Assembly: GCA_046160865.1 (NCBI GenBank)
Contig: JBJXHG010000165.1
Span: 1-53,928 of the forward strand
Length of the DNA: 53,928 bases
Origin: JBJXHG01 sp046160865
Lineage (GTDB): Bacteria > Planctomycetota > UBA1135 > GCA-002686595
Direction: 5' to 3'
A model generated the notes under the pieces. That model saw only the letters and a program-made list of their open reading frames with translations, was not told where the DNA came from and searched no databases. This document shows, piece by piece, positions 35,168-43,418 of this stretch. Positions within the stretch are counted from its first letter, which is position 1; the number at the start of each line of letters is the position of its first letter. Both the position numbers and the translations under genes were made by a program.

Positions 35168-36796
35168 ATGAAATCCAACTCCTTGCTCTCCGTCGCGGCG
35201 CTCGTCGTCGTGCCGACGAACTTCGCGCGCGCCGACTTTCTCGACGGTCGGGTGCTCAACCACCTCGGTCAGGGCGTTGCGGGTGTCGACATCGACGCGC
35301 GTGACGGGAACGGCGACGTGGGCCTGGTGAACGGCGGCACCGACGCGAACGGCTTCTTTCACGTCACCATCCCCGCCGGCACGTTCGAGATCACATTCAA
35401 CCCGCCGCAGCCGCCCGCCAGCACCGGCTTGATCACGGTCGTCGATCCGGTCGTCGTGAGCGGCACGACCAACATGGGCAACGTGACGCTCACGCAAGGG
35501 GTCTCCGTATCGGGGCGCTTGCTCAACCCGTCGGCCGTGGGAGTGCCCGCGGTCAACATCGACGTGCTCGACGCAGACGGCGACAGCGTCGATCTCCTGT
35601 ACGACGACACCGACGCCGCGGGCAACTTCAGCGTGGCCGTGCCGCTGGGCTCGATCGAGCTGCGCTTCGACACGACGACGGTGATCGGACAGACCCTGGC
35701 ACCGAAGGCGCTCGCGCTGAACCTCTCCAGCAACACCAGCCTGGGTGACCTCTCGCTCGCACAAGGTTTCGTGGTCACGGCGATCGTGCGCCGCCCCGGG
35801 GCCGTGCCCGTCGCCGATTGCGACCTCGACGTGCGCGACCTCGCGAGCGGGGAGAAGCTCTACACCCCAAGCGACAACACGAACGCGGCCGGATTCGTCG
35901 ACACGATCGTTCCCGGTGGCACGCTCCACTTCGACTTCTGTCCACCGTTCGCCCTGCAACTCGCGGCTGCGCGCGTGGGGCCGTTGGTGATCGCGGCGAA
36001 CACCAACCTGGGTACAGTCAACTTGGTCGCAGGCGTCGTGCTCTCCGGCACGATCCGCGATTTCACGAATGCGACCGTCGCCAATGCCGACGTCGACGTC
36101 GCCAACGCGACGAGCGGTGTGGAGGTCGTCGTCTGTGACGACAACAGCGGCGCCACGGGCGCGTACCAGATCGTCGTTCCGACGGGCACATTCACCATCC
36201 GGTTCAGTCCTCCGCCGAGCTCCGCGCTGGGCTCGGACTTCCACTACAACGTCGCGGTCAACGCGAACACCGTCCGCAACGGCGTTCTGCCGCAGGGGCT
36301 TTCGACCTTCTGCTACGGCGACGGCTCGCTCGCGACGCCGTGCCCGTGCGTGTCACCCAACACGGTCCCCAATCCGAGCGGAGCGGCCGGCAACGGTTGC
36401 GCGAACTCGTTCAACTTGGCGGGTGCCAAGTTGCGCGCGGGAGGAACGACGGCGCCGGACACGCTCGAGTTCACGACCGACGTAGCGGTGGGCTATGTCG
36501 GGTTCGCATTCCTGGTCAAGGGCAATGCCCAAGACACGAACGGAATCGCGGCCGCGGACGGGGTGCGCTGCGCCGCCGGGCAATTGGTTCGATTCGGCGC
36601 GCACAACGCGGGTACCAACGGCGCACCGATCGGAACGTGGACCTACCCCAACGCCGTGCAGACGACACCCGTGTCCACGGCGACCGCGCAGGGAGCCGGA
36701 ACGGCCTACTACCAACTCTTCTATCGCAACACGGCGCCGGGATTCTGCTCGTCGGGCACGACGAACTTCTCCAACGGCGTGCAGGCGAGTTGGTGA
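35168..36796 (+). CDS. Secreted protein with four carboxypeptidase-regulatory-like repeats and Cys6 module
   Basis: About 542 aa from ATG 35168 (MKSNSLLSVAALVVVPTNFARA signal region). Four homologous beta-sandwich repeats of ~90 aa follow, each opening with a strand like FLDGRVLNHLGQGVAGVDID, SVSGRLLNPSAVGVPAVNID, VVTAIVRRPGAVPVADCDLD or VLSGTIRDFTNATVANADVD, and closing with a GTFEITFNPP-like strand. This is the CarboxypepD_reg/SpaA-like Ig fold used as stalks or adhesive modules. The last ~165 residues are the recurrent Cys-rich module (FCYGDGSLATPCPC to GVQASW). First gene of a plus-strand operon, 16 nt ahead of a lipoprotein gene. Probably a surface or matrix protein associated with the adjacent polysaccharide genes. 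Confidence 0.85.
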   Translation: MKSNSLLSVAALVVVPTNFARADFLDGRVLNHLGQGVAGVDIDARDGNGDVGLVNGGTDANGFFHVTIPAGTFEITFNPPQPPASTGLITVVDPVVVSGTTNMGNVTLTQGVSVSGRLLNPSAVGVPAVNIDVLDADGDSVDLLYDDTDAAGNFSVAVPLGSIELRFDTTTVIGQTLAPKALALNLSSNTSLGDLSLAQGFVVTAIVRRPGAVPVADCDLDVRDLASGEKLYTPSDNTNAAGFVDTIVPGGTLHFDFCPPFALQLAAARVGPLVIAANTNLGTVNLVAGVVLSGTIRDFTNATVANADVDVANATSGVEVVVCDDNSGATGAYQIVVPTGTFTIRFSPPPSSALGSDFHYNVAVNANTVRNGVLPQGLSTFCYGDGSLATPCPCVSPNTVPNPSGAAGNGCANSFNLAGAKLRAGGTTAPDTLEFTTDVAVGYVGFAFLVKGNAQDTNGIAAADGVRCAAGQLVRFGAHNAGTNGAPIGTWTYPNAVQTTPVSTATAQGAGTAYYQLFYRNTAPGFCSSGTTNFSNGVQASW

Positions 36797-36812
36797 ACCC
36801 GTCGCGGGGCCC

Positions 36813-39191
36813 ATGTCGCACGCGATCCGTTTCCTGTTGGTCGGTTGCACGCTGGCGTTCGCCGCCGCGTGCGCCGATCGCCTTTCGCTCGACAGCTCGG
36901 GCGGCGGCAACGTCGGGCCCAACGTGACGCCACCCGAGCCGAGTCAGCATCCCACGATCGGGCTCGTTTCCGCCGCGGGTGGACCGGGCATGCTGTCGGC
37001 CGCGTGGCACGCTTCGCCAGTGCTGGCGAACGGGCTCGAGGCGGCCGTGTTCGTCGCGTCGGACGAGGACCTCGTGTTCGCGGCCGCGCCGCACCCGCTG
37101 ACGATCTCCGAAGGAATGATCGTCGTCCGCGATCTGCCGCGCGACACGGACCTATTCGTGGGCCTCGGGATCCGTCTCGCAGCTGCGCAGCCCTACACGC
37201 CCAGTGGTCCGGTCCTGCGCGTGCGCAGCGCGGCGCCCATCTTCGTGGACGTGAGCGCGGACCCTGCGCAGAGCGACGGCCTCACGCCCGAGACCGCGTT
37301 CGACGACCTCCTGCTCGGGATCGTCATCGCGGACGCGCTCGGAGGCGGCAACGTGTGGGTGATGGAAGGCGACTTCGAGAACGCCGCGTATCCGGCGTAC
37401 ATGGGAGTTCACGTGCTCGGCGGCTTCGCGCGCACGGACGCGCCGTCCGCGCGCCGCTCGGCGCAACGCCCGGTGCGCAAGACCGCGGATCTCGCGCTGC
37501 GCGACGATGAGTTCGCGGCGTTGCTCGCGGCACGGGCGCCCGACGCGCACAAGACACGCCTGTTCGGCGCGGCCGCTCAACCGATCTTTGCGGTTGAGAG
37601 CGGGAACGGAACGCCCGCCGTGATCGACGGGCTCTGGCTCGACGGGCGCGGAGTTTCGAGCGCCGGCGTCGACGACACAGCGCGGCCGCTCGAGCTGCGC
37701 TCGGTCGATGTCCAGCGCTGCCAGCGCGGCGTCAAGCTGCGTCCATCACCAGGCATTGGCGTCGTGCGCGTCTTGCTGGCGGGCGTGCGCGCGCAGGCGT
37801 GCGAGCTGGAGGGCGTGTCGGTCGACGGTCCGTTCGACGTCATCGTCGAGGCCGGACGATTCGCCGGCAACCACAATGAAGGCTTCGATCTGAATCACTT
37901 GGTCGCACCCGACGGCGCGACGGCACGGCTGCGCGTGCGCGGCTCGTCGTTCGACGGCAACGGCACGGAAGGCCTCGACGTTCATCTCGGTGCGCCGAGC
38001 GCAGGTGGTGCGCTCGGCGGCAACTTCGAGATCGAGGTGGTCGACTGCGATTTCGTGGGCAACGCTCTGGCGGGACTGCGCATCGACATCGACTACGAAG
38101 CGTTTCCCGCGTGGCACTCGACGATCGTGGTCCGCGGCGTGCGCGCGCGAGCCAATCGCGGTAGCGGCGTGCATCTCGACTTGGATGCGAGCCATTCCAC
38201 GATCGTGCACCGTCTGGCGAGCACGGCCAACGCCGCCGACGGACTGCTCGTCACATCCGAATCCCAGCCTGGCACCGTGCTGGTGTCGGCGTCGCTCGCT
38301 TGCGGCAATCTCGGCGCCGGAGTGCGCGCGTCCGGCGGCAACGTCGGCGTGCTCGCGAGCCACTGCGTGATCGCTGGGAACGCGCAACAAGGTTTTGCCA
38401 GCGAGTTCGTGCCGTCGTTCGCCGTGTCGAGCGTCGCGTACGTGCAGTCGAATGCTTGGATCGGAGCGACGTGCCACTCGTGTGCGATTCAACCGCATCC
38501 CGTCCCGGATCCGTTCCAGCGCTTTCCGCGCGAGTTCGTCCGCGCGGTCGCTGTCGGAACCAATGGGCTCGTCCTCGATCGCGTGCCCGGCGAGCCCAGC
38601 GGTTCGGTGGTCGAGTTGGAGGACGACGGCGTGGTGCGCACGGCGCGCGCGATCGCGGCGACGACGCTGGTCGTCGAGCCGGCGCCGGCGGACTTGACCG
38701 TGCCAGCGTCGGTCGCCTTGTTCGCCGGGACCGCGGAAGCCGGAGTCGACGAGGACCTGCGCCTCACGCCGAACTCGTCGGCGGCGGGTGTGGGCATGGC
38801 GCCGCCGCAGCGCGCACCGAGCGATGCCGGTCCATTCGGCGCGCCGCACGGAGGCGCGCCCGGCCGCGAGAGCGATCTGCCTGCGGCCCTCTTCCGCTTG
38901 GCGCACGTGGATCCGCCGTGGACAGCTCCGATCGACGCACACGCCGATCTGCGCTTGCGGTTCCTCGGCGGGCTGCCCGAGTTCGCAAGCGCACAGACGC
39001 GCGTGCTCGTCGTCGACTCGGAAGGTCGGGGCGTGCCGATCACAGTGCTCGTCGACCAGGACGCGATCGTGGTCTCGCCGCCGACCGAAGGCTGGCGCGG
39101 AGGCGAGATCGTCGAACTCCACGCCGGACTGCGTTCGAGCACCGGTAGCGAGCTCGCTTCACCCGTGGCGATTCCCGTGCGCGTGCGTTGA
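36813..39191 (+). CDS. Beta-helix lipoprotein
   Basis: 792 aa. A lipoprotein signal ends LLVGCTLAFAAACA, with the likely lipidated Cys ~20. A first ~110-residue beta domain (TIGLVSAAGGPGMLSAAWHA) may be fibronectin-like. Residues ~135-560 show the DGLTPETAFDD start and repeated Gly-Asn strands typical of right-handed parallel beta-helix (PbH1) proteins that bind or cleave polysaccharides: VVDCDFVGNALAGLRIDI, RGVRARANRGSGVHLDLD, ACGNLGAGVRASGGNVGV, HCVIAGNAQQGFASE. The last ~100 residues look like an Ig-like surface domain. No lyase catalytic motif is recognised. Its stop lies within 10 nt of the histidine kinase start, so production of the two is coupled. It could present or sense the exported glycan. 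Confidence 0.82.
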   Translation: MSHAIRFLLVGCTLAFAAACADRLSLDSSGGGNVGPNVTPPEPSQHPTIGLVSAAGGPGMLSAAWHASPVLANGLEAAVFVASDEDLVFAAAPHPLTISEGMIVVRDLPRDTDLFVGLGIRLAAAQPYTPSGPVLRVRSAAPIFVDVSADPAQSDGLTPETAFDDLLLGIVIADALGGGNVWVMEGDFENAAYPAYMGVHVLGGFARTDAPSARRSAQRPVRKTADLALRDDEFAALLAARAPDAHKTRLFGAAAQPIFAVESGNGTPAVIDGLWLDGRGVSSAGVDDTARPLELRSVDVQRCQRGVKLRPSPGIGVVRVLLAGVRAQACELEGVSVDGPFDVIVEAGRFAGNHNEGFDLNHLVAPDGATARLRVRGSSFDGNGTEGLDVHLGAPSAGGALGGNFEIEVVDCDFVGNALAGLRIDIDYEAFPAWHSTIVVRGVRARANRGSGVHLDLDASHSTIVHRLASTANAADGLLVTSESQPGTVLVSASLACGNLGAGVRASGGNVGVLASHCVIAGNAQQGFASEFVPSFAVSSVAYVQSNAWIGATCHSCAIQPHPVPDPFQRFPREFVRAVAVGTNGLVLDRVPGEPSGSVVELEDDGVVRTARAIAATTLVVEPAPADLTVPASVALFAGTAEAGVDEDLRLTPNSSAAGVGMAPPQRAPSDAGPFGAPHGGAPGRESDLPAALFRLAHVDPPWTAPIDAHADLRLRFLGGLPEFASAQTRVLVVDSEGRGVPITVLVDQDAIVVSPPTEGWRGGEIVELHAGLRSSTGSELASPVAIPVRVR

Positions 39192-39196
39192 CGCTC

Positions 39197-41542
39197 ATGA
39201 GTCTGCGCTGGCGTCTCCTTCTCGTGATCGCTGCGGTGGCTGCTCCGGCAGGCATCGCGAGCTGGATCACGTACCGCATGCACGTGGACTTGCAGCAGGA
39301 GCTCGGCCAGCTGAGCCCGGCCTCGAAGTCGGCCGTCGACGCGAGCACGATCGTCGGTCGCGTGCTGTCGATCGAAGGACGCTGGAGCGATGCGGGGTGC
39401 TTCCTCGCGACGGACCTCGAAGAGCTCCCCGCGTCCCGGCGACCGAAGCTGCGCGGCACGATCCAATCCGTGCAACGCGAGAACGGCACGATCGCCGTGC
39501 TCGGACGCGCGATCCGGATCGACTCCGAGACCGAGTTCGACCCCGCGCTCCGTGGCGCCGACCCGCTGTCGATGCTCTCTGCCGGTCAACGCGTGGAGGT
39601 CAGCTGCAGCGTGGACCGCAGCGGAGCGTGGAGCGCGCGTCGCATCGCGACCCGCACGCCCAAGCCCAGCGACAAGATCAAGGGGCGGATCACGCGGGCT
39701 CAGCGCGCCGCCGATGCTCTGCGACTCGAGATCGACGGACTGCCGATCGACGTGCCACCGACCCTCCTGATCGCGAGCCGCCGCGGTCCGATCCACCGCA
39801 TGGAGCTGAGCTCGCAGATGGCGCTCGCGATCCAGGAGTGTCTGACGGCCGCGCACGAGCTCCTGCGCTGTACTCACTTGCTGAACGAGGCGCACGCGAA
39901 GGGGACCGCGGCGCGCGCCGCGGAGTTGGCGCACCTCCGCGAGGACGTGCAGGCGCGCTTGCGCGACAGCGGCGAGGAGTTGCTGCAGTTCGTCGCGCTC
40001 AATCGCGCGAGCGTCGAGCAGGAGGTGCACGCGCTCGGGCTCGCCGGCGCGCTCGAGCTCTCCGCGGAGGTGCACGAAGAGGTCGCGGACTGGTTGAGGC
40101 AGATCGAGGAGAAGTGTGCGCCGTTGCCCGCGCTGCTCGCGGGCTTCGCTCGACTCGCGCTGACGCAGCCGGACGCGGCCGAGGTGGCGCTCGCTGGCGA
40201 GCTCGAGCCGAAGCTGCGTGCGGAGTTGCTCCCGCTCGTGCACGCCTACCAATTGGAGATCGAGGAGGAGCTGGCCGACGAGATCGAAGTGCTCGCGCAG
40301 CAGGCCGAGTCCGTGGTGCGGGTGGCGATCGGTGCCAGCGTTGGCGGACTGGCGCTCGCGCTGGTCCTCGGTGCGTTGGTTGCGCGCTCGATCACGCGGC
40401 GCGTCTTCGCCTTGCGCAGCGCGGCCGCGCGCGTCGGATCCGGCGATCTCGCTGCGCGCGTGGACATCGGAACGGGAGACGAGCTGGGCGCGCTGGCCGA
40501 GACGTTCAATCGCATGGCGGAACGCCTCGCGACGACCACCGTTTCGGTGCACAACCTCAACGAAGTGATCGACTCGGTCGCTGGCGGGCTGTTCTTGCTC
40601 GAGCCCGATGGTCGCATCGCCAGCGTCAATCCGGCCGCCTCCACGCTGCTCGGCTACGCGCCGCAGGAACTCGTCGGCACGCCGTTCGGACGCGTGTGCG
40701 CAGAGCTCGGCGCGCCCCTCACGCACGCGGGCCTCGTCGGTGGCGAGCAGTCGTTCCGCACGCGCGACGGGCTCGAGATCCCGGTGTCGTTCTCGCTCGC
40801 GCCACTCGGCGGCGCGCACGACGGCGGACCTGCGCGGGCGTACGTGTGCTTGGCTCAGGACGTCAGCGTGCGGAAGAAGATGGAAGAGGATCTGCGACGT
40901 TCGTTGGCGGAGAAGGAGCTCTTGCTGCGCGAAGTTCACCATCGGGTGAAGAACAACTTGCAGGTCGTCTCGAGCTTGCTCGACCTGCAGTCGCGCTCGA
41001 TCTCGGATCCGCGCGCGCTCGAGAAGTTCCAGAACAGTCAGGACCGCATTCGCTCGATCGTCCTGATCCACGAGCAGCTGTACGGATCGCGCGAGCTCGA
41101 GTCGATCCACGTGCGCACATACTTGGAGCTCTTGATCACGAACTTGAGCCGCTCTCACGTGGATCGCGCCGATCGGATTCGAGTGCGGGCCACGGTGGAC
41201 GACTTTCGCCTGTCGCTCGATCAAGCGCTGTCCTGCGGCCTGATCGTGAACGAGCTCGTCACGAACGCGTTGAAGCACGCGTTCTCGCCGGACTCGCCAG
41301 GCGAGATCCGCGTGGTGTGCCGGCGCGAGGGGCGCAGCGAGGACGCGGGCACCATCGTGCTCGCGGTGTCGGACGACGGATGCGGGTTCGAGGACGGGCC
41401 CGCAGAGCTCGGCGCTTCGCTCGGTCTCGGGTTGGTCGAGGCGCTCGTCAAGCAGCTGCGCGGGCGATTGCGACACGACGGCGTTCCCGGCGCTTCGTTC
41501 ACGGTCGAGTTCCCGGAAGCAAGGCTGGCGGCGGTGGGCTGA
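39197..41542 (+). CDS. Hybrid-sensor histidine kinase (DUF5666-like sensor, HAMP, PAS, HisKA_2)
   Basis: 781 aa from ATG 39197; a TTG at 39188 overlapping the previous stop is an alternative. Layout: membrane helix 1 at ~5-25, then a ~345-aa periplasmic region whose first half holds two DUF5666-like modules (RGTIQSVQRENGTIAVLGRA, GQRVEVSCSVDRSGAWSARR, DKIKGRITRAQRAADALRLE). A helical part follows, then membrane helix 2 (~373-396), HAMP (~397-447) and PAS (~455-560). The kinase core is of the HisKA_2/HWE-like type: EVHHRVKNNLQ (phospho-His ~582), N-box IVNELVTNALKHAF, and G-box DDGCGF and GLGLVEAL. No receiver domain of its own. One base separates it from the receiver-glycosyltransferase gene, its obvious target. 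Confidence 0.92.
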   Translation: MSLRWRLLLVIAAVAAPAGIASWITYRMHVDLQQELGQLSPASKSAVDASTIVGRVLSIEGRWSDAGCFLATDLEELPASRRPKLRGTIQSVQRENGTIAVLGRAIRIDSETEFDPALRGADPLSMLSAGQRVEVSCSVDRSGAWSARRIATRTPKPSDKIKGRITRAQRAADALRLEIDGLPIDVPPTLLIASRRGPIHRMELSSQMALAIQECLTAAHELLRCTHLLNEAHAKGTAARAAELAHLREDVQARLRDSGEELLQFVALNRASVEQEVHALGLAGALELSAEVHEEVADWLRQIEEKCAPLPALLAGFARLALTQPDAAEVALAGELEPKLRAELLPLVHAYQLEIEEELADEIEVLAQQAESVVRVAIGASVGGLALALVLGALVARSITRRVFALRSAAARVGSGDLAARVDIGTGDELGALAETFNRMAERLATTTVSVHNLNEVIDSVAGGLFLLEPDGRIASVNPAASTLLGYAPQELVGTPFGRVCAELGAPLTHAGLVGGEQSFRTRDGLEIPVSFSLAPLGGAHDGGPARAYVCLAQDVSVRKKMEEDLRRSLAEKELLLREVHHRVKNNLQVVSSLLDLQSRSISDPRALEKFQNSQDRIRSIVLIHEQLYGSRELESIHVRTYLELLITNLSRSHVDRADRIRVRATVDDFRLSLDQALSCGLIVNELVTNALKHAFSPDSPGEIRVVCRREGRSEDAGTIVLAVSDDGCGFEDGPAELGASLGLGLVEALVKQLRGRLRHDGVPGASFTVEFPEARLAAVG

Positions 41543-41543
41543 A

Positions 41544-43289
41544 ATGAGTTTGGGTGAAAAAGTGCTGATCGTCGAGGACGACCAGATCGTTCAGATGCAC
41601 CTGCGGGCGCTGGTTCGGGAGCTCGGCTACGAAGTGTGCGGCGCCGCGGGCTCGGCCGAAGAAGCGCTCGCGTGCGCGCGCGTTCAGGCGCCGAATCTCG
41701 TGTTGATGGACGTGCGTTTGCCGGGCGAGCGCGACGGCATCGACTTGGCGCGCGAGCTCCACGCGCGCTACGACGCCGCGATCGTGTTCGTCACGGCGTA
41801 CGCGGACGAGGAGACCGTCGCGCGTGCCGAGGACGTCGGCGCGCTCGGCTACGTCGTGAAGCCGTTCAGCAAGCCGCAGCTGCGCGCCGTGCTTTCCACG
41901 GCGCTCCGAGAGCAGCGCCGCGCACACAGCGCGCGGGACAGCGAGGAGCGCTTGACGACCCAGCTCGCCGATCTCGGCGTTCGATCACCGGCGGTGTCCG
42001 CGCCGTCCGCGGGGAGTGCGAGTGCGGATCACGCGCGCTGCTCGCGCCGGCCCTTCGGAGCGGGATCGCGGCTCGCTCTGTACTCGCACGACACGCTCGG
42101 ACTCGGGCACCTGCAGCGCTCGTTGAATTTGGCGCGCACACTGACCACGCGTTTTCCGGGTCTCTCGATCCTGCTCTTGAGTGGGTCGCCCGTCGCGCAG
42201 CGCTACGCGCTCCCCGCGGGCGTCGACATCATCAAGCTGCCCGCCGTGCGCAAGGTCGGAGCCGATCGCTACGCGGCCCGCTCGCTGGCGGTGTCGGACG
42301 AGGGCGTGCTACGGCTGCGCAGCGCCGTGATCCTGCGCGCGCTCCAGGACTACGACCCGCACGTGCTGCTCGTGGATCACGCACCGGTCGGAATGCGGGG
42401 AGAGCTGCGTCCGGCGCTCGAGTGGCTGCGCGAGCGTCGACCCGATTGCGTACGCATGGTGGGCCTGCGCGACGTGATCGACGATCCGGCCGCCGTCGTG
42501 GCGAGTTGGCGCAAACATGGCGTGTTCGACGTGCTGCGCACGCACTACCAGCACGTCTTGATCTACGGTCAACGCGAGATCTTCGACCCGGTGCAGGAGT
42601 ACGGCTTCCCGCCGGAGATCCGAGCGAAGACGGTCTTCCTGAACTACGTCGGCGAGCTCGATCCGAGCGCGGATGCCGGCACCTTGCCGCCCATCACGAA
42701 CGGGGACCGGCCGCTCGTCGTCGTGACGGTCGGCGGTGGCGACGCCGGCGAACAGATCATCGATCCGTACTTGGAGATGCTGCGCGCGAGCGCGCCGACG
42801 TTCGACTCGATCCTGTTGACCGGTCCGCTGATCGCACCCGATGCGCTGGCTCGCTTCCGCACGGAAGTACGCAGCCTGCCCGGTACGACGTTGCTGGACT
42901 TCGTGTCGTCGACCAGCCCCTACCTCCAGCGCGCCGACGTGGTGGTGTGTTCCGGAGGCTACAACACGGTCACGCAGACGCTGCGCTTCGGGAAGCGCAT
43001 GCTCCTGATCCCAAGAGTGCTCTTTCGCGCCGAGCAGTCGATTCGAGCGCGCAGGCTCGCGGAACTCGGGTTGGCCACGCTGCTCGAGTCGTCGGAGGTC
43101 ACACCGCAGCGTCTGCGCGAGAACATCGCGTCGCTGCTCGCCGAACCGCGTCAGCCGCTGGTCGAGGCGCGCGCGCGCGGGCAAGTCCGGTTCGACGGCG
43201 CGGAGCGGTTGGCCGAGCTGTGTGCGCAGCTCGAGGTCGCAGCGGCCGATCCCGAACCCGATCCCTGCTGGAGCACGGGATCCCAGTAG
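41544..43289 (+). CDS. Response-regulator receiver domain fused to a GT-B glycosyltransferase
   Basis: 581 aa. Residues 1-~122 are a complete CheY-like receiver: acidic cluster Glu11-Asp12-Asp13, phospho-acceptor Asp56 in LVLMDVRLPG, Thr84 in VFVTAYA, Lys106 in YVVKPFSK. A ~40-aa low-complexity linker (AVSAPSAGSASADHARC) leads to a ~410-aa GT-B enzyme of the MurG/GT28-like or COG4671-type predicted-glycosyltransferase group: LALYSHDTLGLGHLQRSLNL, VTVGGGDAGEQI (donor-domain Gly-rich loop) and VVCSGGYNTVTQTLRFGKRM (donor-binding signature). There is no DNA-binding output domain. It directly follows the histidine kinase gene, so phosphorylation probably switches or localises sugar transfer. The donor and acceptor are unknown; the adjacent polysaccharide exporter operon is the likely client. 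An unusual fusion. Confidence 0.92.
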   Translation: MSLGEKVLIVEDDQIVQMHLRALVRELGYEVCGAAGSAEEALACARVQAPNLVLMDVRLPGERDGIDLARELHARYDAAIVFVTAYADEETVARAEDVGALGYVVKPFSKPQLRAVLSTALREQRRAHSARDSEERLTTQLADLGVRSPAVSAPSAGSASADHARCSRRPFGAGSRLALYSHDTLGLGHLQRSLNLARTLTTRFPGLSILLLSGSPVAQRYALPAGVDIIKLPAVRKVGADRYAARSLAVSDEGVLRLRSAVILRALQDYDPHVLLVDHAPVGMRGELRPALEWLRERRPDCVRMVGLRDVIDDPAAVVASWRKHGVFDVLRTHYQHVLIYGQREIFDPVQEYGFPPEIRAKTVFLNYVGELDPSADAGTLPPITNGDRPLVVVTVGGGDAGEQIIDPYLEMLRASAPTFDSILLTGPLIAPDALARFRTEVRSLPGTTLLDFVSSTSPYLQRADVVVCSGGYNTVTQTLRFGKRMLLIPRVLFRAEQSIRARRLAELGLATLLESSEVTPQRLRENIASLLAEPRQPLVEARARGQVRFDGAERLAELCAQLEVAAADPEPDPCWSTGSQ

Positions 43290-43351
43290 CCCGCGCCGCG
43301 GCTAGCGCTTGCGCCCTGAGCGAACTCCGCCGCGTTCACCGCTGCGCGCAC

Positions 43352-43418
43352 GCTGCGATTCCGTCAGTTCCAAGACCACAGCGAGATCTCCAGCGACAGT
43401 CCGGGACCGATTCCGACG
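43352..43418. repeat. Direct repeat, right copy, bounding a 17-kb block
   Basis: The counterpart of 26368-26434. It covers the last ~17 codons of the intact type III synthase plus GGAATCGCAGCG beyond its stop, which is a vestige of the ICMT start codons. Similarity ends just after, near 43351. Confidence 0.8.

Noticed and set aside
38489..41476. 995-codon minus-strand frame opposite the lipoprotein and histidine kinase genes
   Set aside because: Spans two well-supported genes and shows only Arg/His/Gln/Glu-rich shadow composition.
26368..43418. Active integrative element with att sites
   Set aside because: No integrase, recombinase or tRNA end is present in the block, and the direct repeats are diverged. 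I report it only as an old insertion or duplication scar.
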